This document shows positions 54,340 to 64,000 of a stretch of DNA of 64,000 nucleotides, in pieces (position 1 is the first letter of the stretch; every line of letters begins with the position of its first letter). Made by a program: the position numbers and the translations under genes. The stretch is taken from NCBI GenBank assembly GCA_000149265.1, contig CH003212.1:138783-202782 (forward strand), in the 5' to 3' direction. Below the pieces are notes generated by a model, which made no database searches, had not been told where the DNA came from, and worked only from the letters and a program-made list of their open reading frames with translations. This DNA comes from Ciona savignyi. Its lineage: Eukaryota; Chordata; Ascidiacea; Phlebobranchia; Cionidae.

Positions 54340-55860
54340 TGGTAAAATAGAGCTAAATTTTCAAAATACCCCGATTTCATGTTTTTTTGGGAATTCCCCT
54401 GGGTTTAATAAATAATTTTCTGTTTTACATATGTGGGTCATGTGATGTAACAATTCTTAAAGTTTTATTCCGATTTGTCGACTCCTTGTTGGATATGTCA
54501 GTGCGATATGGCATGTCTGTCACAGTCATAATTCAAGATCGTATTTTCGTTTTTAAGGGAATTACCCTAAGTAAATGTTTTCTTTCTTTTAATAAATTGA
54601 CTCAGAGTGTTTAATGGTCTAACATTTCACCAAATCTGATCAAAATTAGAGCAGCCGTATAAGCGCTATACCCCAAAAAGAAAATTTATTAGAAAAACGT
54701 TTTGGTTTTTACCGTCTCAAGGGAATTCCCCTGGATTCATTACCCAAAGGTATAGTTTCTGCATATTTAGACCATGTTCTCTTACAAATGTAAAATTTTT
54801 ATTGCGACTCCATTACTCTTTTTGGTAGATGTCGGGGCGCCATGCCATGCATATGTTGCTATCATCGATTTGAGGAAAAAATCTTATTTTTTAGGGTATT
54901 TCATTAGGTAATCTTATTTATTGGTTAAATCAGTGACTAATGCACTTACATTCCACCAAATCTGATTAAAATTGGAGAATCTGTTTAAGCGCTATCCCGT
55001 AAATAGCTATTTTTTAAGAAAAAAATACCGTTTTGGTTTTTAAGGTCTCAAGGGAATTTCCCTAAATTTATCACCCACAATTTTGATTTCTGCACATCTA
55101 GACCATGTTGTCTAACAAATGTAAAATTTTATTTGCGATTCCATTACTCCTTTTGGTAAATGTTGAGGTGAAATGGCATGCTTGTCACAAATCCTGATTT
55201 GAGAACAAAAACCTATTTTGAGGCTATTTTCCTAAATATTTTTTTGTTTAGGTGTTACATAAGTGACTAATTACTTACATTCCACCAAATCTGATTAAAA
55301 TTGGAGCAGCCGTTCAAGCGCTATGCCCAAAAAGCTAAAAATTTTGAAAGAAATACCGTTTTGGTTTTTTACCCCCCAGGGGAATTCCCCTAGGTATATT
55401 ACCCAAAATTTTGGTTTCTGCTCATAAATACCATGTGGTCTAACAAATGACAAAGTTTCATTGCGATTCCGTTATCCTTTCTGGTAGATGTCGAAGCCCA
55501 CAATACATGTCTTGTCACATTTTTGATTTAGAAACATACCATTCATATTTAGGGTATTTCCCTAGGTTAATATTTTGTTTCTTCTAATTGGTAACGCAGT
55601 GGCTAACACGCTACTATTTTATCCAAATCTGATCAAAATTGGAGCAGCCGTTTATGCGCTATGCCCAAAAAAGCTAAAAAAATTTTAAAAAATGTCGTTT
55701 TGGTTTTTCACCTCCCAGGGGAATTCCCCTAATTATATTACCCAAAATTTTGGTTTCTGCTCATCTAGACCATGTGATCTAACAAATGACAAAGTTTCAT
55801 TGCGATTCCCTTATCCCTTCTGGTAGATGTCGGGGCCACAAGCCATGTCTGTCAAGCGTT
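54340..55860. repeat. Tandem repeat, five units of about 330 bp
   Basis: The marker gggaattccc (or a close variant) occurs at about 54389, 54721, 55052, 55380 and 55719, giving spacings of 332, 331, 328 and 339. Each unit also contains agaccatgt..tctaacaaatg, attgcgattcc, ggtagatgtcg, caaatctgatcaaaattgga and gcagccgt..gcgctatgccc. About 165-173 bp after the first palindrome each unit has a weaker second one (gggaattaccc, gggtatttccc), so the unit looks like a diverged dimer. The last unit is cut short near 55860. Confidence 0.88.
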
Positions 55861-56209
55861 TAACGAAAAAAACAATATGTGTCCCATTTTTCAAATTGGA
55901 CCCATAATGAAAGCTGGGATCTGTAGTATAAAACCTCTCCAACAATTTTACCCAAAACTTTCGATCTAGTCAGGAAATGCACAATCAAAAGCTTTATTTT
56001 CACGAGTCCTACTTATCTCTTACAAAACTGCAGCAAAGTAGGAAACACTGGAGTATAGTCTAGCTAGGACATGCCGCTTTCAATCGTACCAACATAGGGG
56101 AATCACCACCACTGTTTCTCAGGAAAACACCAACTAAAATAATAGCACTCCGATAATGCCGCCCACAAATATCAACTTGTCGCCTTTCCGTATAACCTTT
56201 TGACAAGTG

Positions 56210-56505
56210 CGTCCGGCCCGATGGTCTAGCGGTTAAGTGCGTCGCCTTTCAATCGAAAGGTTGCAGGTGCGAAACTGGTCGCTAGCTAGTCGGTTGTGTC
56301 CTTGGGCAAGGCACTTTACGGACATTGCCTGAACCCAGCGGATTAATGGGTTCTACCAAATTGAAGGAACGTGTCTATCATATACAACACACTGCAATAG
56401 CTCCGGTAACCCGACGATGGGCGCGAGGTGATCTGACGATTGCCCGTGTGATAACCCCTGGGGTTTTCCCATTCACGGGGATAAACATGAATATCCTATC
56501 CCTTC
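56210..56505 (+). repeat. Full-length tRNA-derived SINE plus old fragment
   Basis: A complete, low-divergence copy (gtccggcccgatggtctagc to gaatatcctatccc). A much older fragment of the same family follows at about 56515-56690 (attcgaaaccaccaactgg, aacccagtggattaatggg). Confidence 0.9.
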
Positions 56506-57314
56506 GCTAACAGACGAAAAGTTGACCATTCGAAACCACCAACTGGTTTGTTCGGCGGTGTCCTTGGTGGAAGTAGTCATCTAAACCCAGTGGATTAATG
56601 GGACAAACTGAAACGATCGAGACCTTTCGATAATTTACAATCTTGTAAACGCGTGAGAAGGCGCTTGGCGTTTCACTGGGATAAAACTTTCAAGTTTCGA
56701 TCTTATATTCTACAACTTATAATAACTCGTAAATGTGTTAAACATTAATTTTACTCTAAACAGGTCGCATATATATCTTTAACGATGTATCGACATTTCT
56801 AAAAACATTGAAGAGTTGAAACTTGGTTAGTTTACTGTGCCACAATGCACAGTCATCGCTATTCTATGAGTTTATGAGTACAGCGATAAATAATAGAAAT
56901 CAGCTAATAGGGTATAGAAAAAAAGTCTACAGGAATGTTGCTTACAACGCCCTACTCGTAGAAATGACATATAAAAATATATAAATCTTCACTGCAAATA
57001 CAAAACCGCCATAAAATTGTATGCTATATCTACTATAAGAGGTGTGAAAGGTTTCATACAAACACTTATACATCAAACAAAGCAGGATTTCAGCATTTTG
57101 TTGTGGTTTGGTAATTGTACCTTTGTTTCTTACAGTATGCCTTTTTACTGATTTTAATGGCATAGATCGGGTTTTATATCCTACAACGTGATTTTGTTGC
57201 ACATTTGTGGAAGTGGTAAATCATCCGAAATACCACACGAAGTTGTGCGTTTAATGAAGGTTTGTAATCATTATAACACGTTTAGGAGAATTTTGTGCAG
57301 CTCAACCAAAACGT

Positions 57315-60300
57315 TTAAGCAGACACACGCTTGACTTTGTTGTATATATCGTCGTAAATTTGGTCGATGCTTTCCTCCAGTACCTCACGGCGGGGTTGGG
57401 ACGGGTTCTCATCCGCCATCTTGTCCCAATATTCCCCATTACCAAGGTAGACCCTGTTTCTGTGGACAACGATTAAGTATAATGTATTTGTCCGGCCCGG
57501 TGGTCTAGCGGTTGAGTGCGTCGCCTTTCAATCGAAAGGTTGCAGGTGCGAAACTGGTCGCTAGCTAGTCGGTTGTATCCTTGGGCAAGGCACTTCACGG
57601 ACATTGCCTGAACCCAGCGGATTAATGGGTTCTTCCAAATTGAAGGAACGTGTCTATCATATACAACACACTGCAATAGCTCCGGTAACCCGACGATGGG
57701 CGCGAGGTAATTTGACGATTGCCCGTGTGTTAACCCCCTTGGTTTTCCCATTCACGGGGATAAACATGAATATCCTGTCCTATATCCTAATGCATGGGTT
57801 AGAGTGATGGCAAAAAACCTTTTACGTTCGAAGTTTCATAATGTTACTCAATCCTGTTAAACATTTAATCATCTCACTGGCATCTTCTATTAATATGACC
57901 ACGGAAAATATTTTGACGTAAAAGACTTGTACATTAAGTACTCACTTACTTCAACTCAAGACTGATTTAGGTGTTTAAGGTTTGGATTTTCCTACCAACA
58001 GGAATTCTATCTATGCAGCCAAAATTCTACCTGTTAGAAGGATTATCATGAGCTGATCGAGGTGATGGACTTTGACTCCTGCGTCTCCAGTATTTCTCAT
58101 CGGCATCCTTTACCGAGGCATTCTATTGGGGATTTGGGCTAAATTTAAAAGGCAGTTGCGCAATAAAAGAAATGATGGAATCCAATTTTAAACAGTTGTA
58201 TTGATGGTTTAGTCATTTCTGATTCGTTCGGTGCATTTTTGTATCCACAATTCTAGTTAAATAACATGCACTCTTGGCAGTCTGTAGCTACTATGGATCA
58301 AATAATTCAGGATATTCATGTTTAACCCAGTGAATGAGACAACGCCATGAGTGTTAACACAAATGTAATCGTCAAATCACCTTGTGCCCACCGTCGGGTT
58401 ACTGGAGCTATTGCAGTGTGTTGTATTATTTACATGTTTCTTCAATTTAGTAGAATCCATTGTCTCACTGGGTTCAGGCGATGTCCGTTAAGTGCCTTGA
58501 CCAAGGACACAACCGACTAGCTAGTGACCAGTTTCAAACCTTGAACCTTTTGGCTGATAGGTGACGCACTAAAGCACCGAGCTAATCAGACGAATATAGA
58601 TTCAGATGTGGAGGTCTGTAGTGATATACGAACATCTGTAATAACCAGTGGATGGTTTGGAATGCACATCCTCTTAGCTAGAGTGCAACATGCAAGTGAC
58701 TGAGTTGTCACAACTGACAAGTGCAATATACAATTAACCAATTCTATTCTCACCACAATTTGTGTAGCTCGAGGAGAAGTAAGCAACCCACGTACTCTAT
58801 CACGTATTTTCTCATAGGGAGATTCATTAGCTGTGAATCTATCACGAAGAGATGTTCGGAATAAAATAGAACTTGGGGTCAATTTACTGAAGAATGAAAT
58901 GTAAATGTAAGTTAGCTTTTGAGACCAAAAACATGCAGGTAATACCTGTTTGAGAAACGGCCTCCGTTCTTGTCCAGATCGGCATCTGAAAATGAGAGGT
59001 CACGTTTCGGAGTCAAAGGTCGAGGTGTTGACTCTGGAGCACTCCTCGCAGATGAAGGTCGACTGCTGATCGGACTACGGAGGCGTTGACGAAGCAAGGA
59101 GTTATCGATGATTTCATCTGTGTCTGTTGGAAACATTTTAACTCGACACATTGCCAAGGTATGATGGGAAGAACATACTTTTAAACGAACAGAGTTGTGC
59201 CTTTTTCTCCTGCCTCTCTCACTACCACTTCCCAATGAATATCTTGACCTATCACTGAGCCTGCAGCTAGCTACCTCTCCTCGAGATGAGAAAATGCTCT
59301 GCTCAGCTGTTCTTGGCAACCAATCTTTGCTAATCTCTTCTTCTCTGTCTCTCTCTTTGAGGTAAGATTGAAGCGCAAAATTGCTTAGTTCGGGGAATGG
59401 TCTTCGCATACATCCAGTAATGATAGGTCGGTAATATGCTGACTTAAGAGCCCTGTGCTTTACTCTTGGATCTAAATAACGACATCCTGCCCAGTTACCT
59501 ACAGCTTTACTCTTTGCTGACACTAGGTGGTAATTTTCGTCACTCTCATCCATACTTGAGCTGATATCTGATACGGAATTTATTTTAGAAGAATTAAAGC
59601 ATATATAATAATATTATAATATTTTAATATATCAACCATATTTGAATGACGATTTTAGTTTCCATCATGCTTAACCCAATCATATACAGTGGTTCTTGAA
59701 GCTTATATACAACCTTTAAACAAAATGTGATTTAGACATTTAAAAGTTAAAAATCAGAACTTGGTTATTTTGTAATTTATTTCAGCTTTGAGTTACATTT
59801 CAAAAAATTTCTTTATAAAAAAATAATTTTGCTTTTTTTAATAAGACAATTGGCATCATACTCCATAGGTTATATTCACAACGACTACCTTCACTGCCAT
59901 GCCTCTCTGTGCAGTAATTATCATCATTAGTTGAGAGTCGTTTCGGTCTTCCAGCTGTGTAAACAAATACATGCAAGTGATAGGCCATGATGGGTTATCA
60001 CAAATTGATGTGAATAGTGTGGTTTAATTTAGTTTTTTTGTTTACAATATTTGCTAGTAAAACATTTGTTTTACCATACATTTCTCAAACTGAAAAAGTA
60101 GAATCCAGAAAAACAGTTCTGTTATATTATCCGGGGATTTCGAACAAAAATTAATTGTTTGCGTTTTTTATTATATATTAGGATTAGATGTACGTAAATA
60201 AGGAGCCAATAGAAAAAAACATGAAAATAAAACAAAATATGCTCCAGTGATGCCGGAAATTTAAAAAAATATGTTTTTTTAATTAAGTGTTTTTAATTTA

Positions 60301-63300
60301 TTTAAAAATAAAGATTTTTGTTAAGGGAAAATATATATTTCATAGAATGTACTTCGAAATGTAAGTAAGTTTTCTTTTAAGAAAAATTTTAAACAAGGTT
60401 TAACAAAGTTCCCGGCATTTTCCGCTTTAACTACGGTATCTAATTGGCTATCCAATGACTGCTAACATAACAAATAGTAGAGTGGATCAAACCAACCGAA
60501 AACAATAGTTGTTGAAAATTCACAAATGAATCCACATACATGGAAAACAAGTTAGTTAACAATAAAAGTGAAGAAGACAGTGCGGAAATTTCTATTGTGA
60601 ACAGTTTCATAAACAATGGTCGATCTCAACAAATTGAATGCCACACTTTGTTCCTGTCCGTAGGGGAAATAGAATTTTGGTTCCCACAGATTCGAATCTT
60701 CAGAGATACAAATCCAAGCACAATTTAAATTATTTAATTAAAACTCAAATTTATATTAATTATATTTTATCATTTTTTAAAACTGAAATTAAAGTTAAAC
60801 AAGCGTGAAAGATGAATTAAATCATGATCTTATTCTTTGAACAAAAATTATTTAATTATTAGCCTGCATTGCAAAGTATATTGTTAAGTACTGTAACAGT
60901 GCTGGAAACCTACACAAGCACTTCTCTTTTTCTTACTTTATTGCAAAATTTATTACAATACAAAATAATAAAAATTTACAAAATTTGAATTTTGTATTCT
61001 GTATAGATGTACTACAAAACCTCTACCATCTTATTGCATCCATATATAAAATAAAGAAATATATTAACACCATTCCCTCTCAAGTCAATTTATGATTTTA
61101 CATGTGGTAATGGTCATATATTTATTATTAAACACTCAATATTCAACACTATTTTCGAATTAAATAACTAAACATTAAATATCCAACATGTATTTTACAA
61201 CAGGTTTCTTTTTAACTTGTAACTTTTAAAACTGAAATAAATCTTGTACTTTCAATACCATTTGACGAAATATGATTTTTAGACACATAGGCTCACACAC
61301 CATGTTTAGTTATTTGATTCTATTGTGAGGACAGTTTTTTTTTGGTTTGCATTAATGGTATAAAATTTAGGTCATATTAAACAGTATAAATACAAGGTTT
61401 AATGAAAAAATAACTGAAAATTACACAAATATTAAGCATTACATTTAAACTATAATTTTTTTGTAAATATGTAAAATTGTCATGTAAACGAGTTCAATAA
61501 AATATTATTTTTAAACCCACCCCAAAAATTGTATATCTTGAAAAGATCTTCTATCCCATAAAACACTTTTTATGTGTGATTTTTAGCTCTAGACTGCCAA
61601 ATACGGGTAGTTTGCATGCGGCAGAATAAGCATGAGATAAAAACAAGGACAGCAGAAGTGACTTACGGGTTTGCCTCCTTCGAGTAGGTGATTTGCTCCT
61701 GGGTGACGTGGTACGAACCGGAGAGGGTGTGACAGCAGGTAAAGGCGGGGCTGGTTTCGCTAATGAGTCTTCTGCGGCCTAGAGGTACACAGGGAAGTAA
61801 ATAGGTGAGAAGTTTTATTTTTCAATTAAAAACTAAAAATGCAGCTTAGTGATAAATCAAGAAATGTCATGTTCCTACTGCGAATTTGTTACATTCATAT
61901 AATGCTCCTTCACTCTTGGTGATTATTTAAAATATTAAACTATGTGTACCTTCCGGATAACAAATTCTGGCCTTTCTTCCAGCTCAGTTTTATATGGCCG
62001 GGTAGAGATAGTTGATTCAAACGGGTCATTCATTGATAACTGGGCCATTCTCCTTCTTGTGTATGGGGATGGTGATCTTGCTCTCGATGAGATGGTAGAT
62101 TGCTGGTACCCTCTGCTCGATGCCGAGACGGCTCCTATTATTATGCAGCAGAGTTTATTTTGTAAACCAATAATATTATCACAATAATCGAGTATTTTAA
62201 TATGCAGAGCAAATTGAGCAATGAACAAGAAGTCCAGTTGACCAAGGCTCAGATATTAGTCTTATTTCTAATTACTCAGCGGTAAGATTTTGATAAATAA
62301 GGCATGCGTCTTTAGATTTGAGTGATAAAAAGCTATTGAATGAGGCGTCATTGTCCTTGCCCTTTAAGAATGTAAGAAAAAGTTGGGCATTCAAAGAAAA
62401 ATGAATGCATATAAATATTTAACTAATTTACTTTGGCACAAGCTTGAACTTCTTGTCCGTCCTTGTCTAGTGGAGCATTTCACGTTTTTTTTATTTGAGC
62501 TGGGACGAGATGTAGAATGTGGGGTGGAGGCTTCAACGGGGTGCTGGGATTTTAATAGATATGTTAGCTATGTTTTGTAAAAAAAACTATGTGTTGGCTT
62601 TTAACAATAAAATAAAATACCTAACCTTTAGTGGCAATGATCGTACACATACATATTGTCAAAACACACTTCTATTGACGTTTCTTATAGCACATTTACA
62701 ATTAGGTGTGTATAATCGTCTACTTTGCAAATGGTTGTTGAACTTGTGATAAAACATTCTATGATACCGATGGATGAAATAAAGATGCAATTGTAACTTA
62801 GTTTTCAATTACCAACTTTTATTTCACCACACTACTATATATATATCTATACCCATGTATATTTATGGTAAAAAGGAAAGCCTGTATTAAATTGCCTTAC
62901 TTCAAATGTAGAGTAGCTGTTGGGCTGAACTGATTCTTCCCTTGCAATGGATGATCTGTGTTGCTTCTTCTCTCGCTTCTTGCTTGATGACGAATGACTG
63001 CTGACTGAGGTAACCTTAAAAATTAATTTATATATTGTAAGATTTATCGTCGCAATTATTGTTTATATTATATCGATGTCACTAGGGAATAAGATCGGTA
63101 TTGTATTCCCTTTTTTCCCACAATTTCACCGAACTATAAAACGCTTGTTTTTTACCGCATGAGCATTATCGTGAGGTAATCGGTCTTTTGGTAGTATGTT
63201 TTGGAATTTACGGTTATAAAGAAAATGTGTATGACGTGCTTTGGCTCCTGTTCAGCCACAATTTGGTAAATATTGGGTTTATTTCTCAAACTAGTAATTT

Positions 63301-63832
63301 TTGTGATAATTAAATTGTACATATATTTTTCCTTAGAAAACCGTACATTTCAAGACCTTTCGTTTTCGCCATCATTCAAATTCGAATAAATTCACAAGTT
63401 TTGGATAATGACGCGTTATTTCAAACTCTGAATAAAGGACGCCGTCTATAAGCATACTGCAACCTCTCACTAAGACAGGTGTTAGAGGAGCCAGCACCTT
63501 GTCGGGAAGTTACATATATTATTGCTGTACTGGGGGTTTTGCCTATGACAGAAGCAGAGAAGCAAAAGACAATTTATTAAACAGTACAATGTTGAATTGT
63601 TTCAAACTTATTCTTATGCTGTGGAAATCAATGAACACACTTAGTAACAAAAATCTTGCCTCCTTTATAATTGTCCTTGATGAGAATTCAAGTTTGGGAG
63701 CTATGCCGGGAAAGCTGTAAGAACGTTGCAATAACACCTCCCTGTCCACTCCTGGGTAGGTGGGGCTTATCCGAGGTGTCGGGAATAAAAATTCACGACC
63801 ACTGTCTTCGTACGTTGCGAGTAAGTCACCCC
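57315..63832 (-). CDS. SPATA6: SPATA6-family protein, C-terminal part
   Basis: SPATA6 is needed for assembly of the sperm head-tail connecting piece. Exons in coding order: 63832-63660, 63014-62901, 62102-61950 (start may be 62134), 61778-61667, 59954-59889, 59567-58946, 58886-58754, 58107-58031, 57453-57315; phases join throughout, giving about 529 residues here. The 5' end lies beyond base 64000. Landmarks: ATYEDSGREFLFPTPR and YSFPGIAPKLEFSSRT (end of the conserved SPATA6 N-terminal domain), ISSRARSPSPYTRRRMAQLS, PEFVIRK, RTSLRDRFTANESPYEKIRD, and the C-terminal GNGEYWDKMADENP with SIDQIYDDIYNK. These match the order in vertebrate SPATA6. The middle is Ser/Arg-rich and longer than in mammals. 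The first in-window intron uses a GC donor (GAG|GCAAGA). SPATA6 versus SPATA6L is not decided. Confidence 0.92.
57490..57790 (+). repeat. Full-length tRNA-derived SINE in the last SPATA6 intron
   Basis: A low-divergence copy (gtccggcccggtggtctagc to gaatatcctgtcctatatcc) in antisense orientation to SPATA6. Its head lies about 35 bp from the acceptor of the final coding exon (57453). Confidence 0.9.
58315..58590 (-). repeat. Diverged SINE in a SPATA6 intron
   Basis: A minus-strand copy: tail ggatattcatgtttaaccc, module caatcgtcaaatcacc-like and accgtcgggttactggagct, body gactagctagtgaccagttt, and the head near 58585. It is more diverged than the 56.2 and 57.5 kb copies. Confidence 0.8.
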
Positions 63833-64000
63833 CTGTAACAGGACAATATATTTGTTATGCAGATTGAAATATGTACCATACATACATTGTAAATTGTACC
63901 ATACATACATTTACAGTTCTGGTTGTGATTTCTTTATATAAAGGCTATTAAATTACTGCAGAAATAAAACTTACTAAAGAAAAAGCTGGCACAAACTTAG

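Larger units (their letters stand above)
49207..57314. other. Upstream region of hedgehog, gene-free
   Basis: About 8 kb with no recognised exon, apart from an open segment at 49454-49207 (minus) that starts with ATG, encodes a Ser/Asp-rich stretch and could be a 5' exon or UTR of hedgehog. A large tandem repeat occupies 54340-55860 and a SINE 56210-56505. Most of the region is of higher complexity than the AT-rich introns elsewhere and probably includes hedgehog cis-regulatory DNA; that is inferred from position only. Confidence 0.45.

Noticed and set aside
54340-55860. Regularly spaced repeats considered as a CRISPR-like array.
   Set aside because: The whole 330-bp unit is repeated rather than short repeats with unique spacers, and this is animal DNA. 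It is a satellite-type tandem repeat.
63953-64000. Possible further SPATA6 exon at the right edge (minus-strand reading KFVPAF).
   Set aside because: It resembles the family's LVPP region, but its apparent donor phase does not match the next exon and the segment is cut by the window edge.

Overview
The window is animal nuclear DNA: AT-rich, with intron-split genes, GT-AG splice sites, AATAAA poly(A) signals and many short interspersed elements. Gene content (Neuralized-type E3 ligase, GMPPB, tropomodulin, eIF2D/ligatin, Hedgehog, SPATA6) says metazoan. Introns of mostly 0.1-1 kb, one Neuralized gene with vertebrate NEURL1/1B-like architecture, and a Hedgehog with two introns in the core region would suit a compact invertebrate deuterostome genome. 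A tunicate is my best guess, but no rRNA or mitochondrial marker is present, so the taxon is inference.

Layout, left to right. (1) 1-1983: a possible last exon of an unknown gene and an old SINE. (2) 1984-7801 (+): Neuralized-like gene with two NHR domains and a C-terminal RING; one apparent 1-base deletion breaks the frame in NHR2. (3) 8.0-14.1 kb: gene-poor, with a hAT-type element, a dimeric SINE and a MITE. (4) 14098-18087 (+): complete nine-exon GMPPB, 360 aa. (5) 18540-25877 (-): complete eight-exon tropomodulin, 366 aa, tail-to-tail with GMPPB. (6) 25.9-30.0 kb: transposon cluster containing a three-level nest (SINE, hAT-type element, solo LTR-like insert). (7) 30001-37580 (+): complete eleven-exon eIF2D, 609 aa, with two hAT-type elements and a SINE in its introns. 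(8) 37.6-41.1 kb: SINE-rich spacer. (9) 41127-about 49206 (-): hedgehog gene. (10) 49.2-57.3 kb: hedgehog upstream region with a five-unit, about 330-bp tandem repeat. (11) 57315-64000 (-): SPATA6-family gene, 5' end beyond the right edge.

The genes do not form a pathway; this looks like an ordinary syntenic block. All exon models come from reading translated segments against remembered family features and from checking that intron phases join. GMPPB, tropomodulin and eIF2D join without any phase conflict. Neuralized joins except for the 1-base shift, SPATA6 joins within the window, and hedgehog has an unresolved exon 1-2 junction and no visible start codon.

The most notable observations: four of six genes have AATAAA overlapping or touching the stop codon; two genes use GC-AG introns with the same donor sequence; several transposons have exact 8-bp target duplications; and a 330-bp satellite carries repeated kB-like palindromes upstream of hedgehog. 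I found no clearly new biological system.
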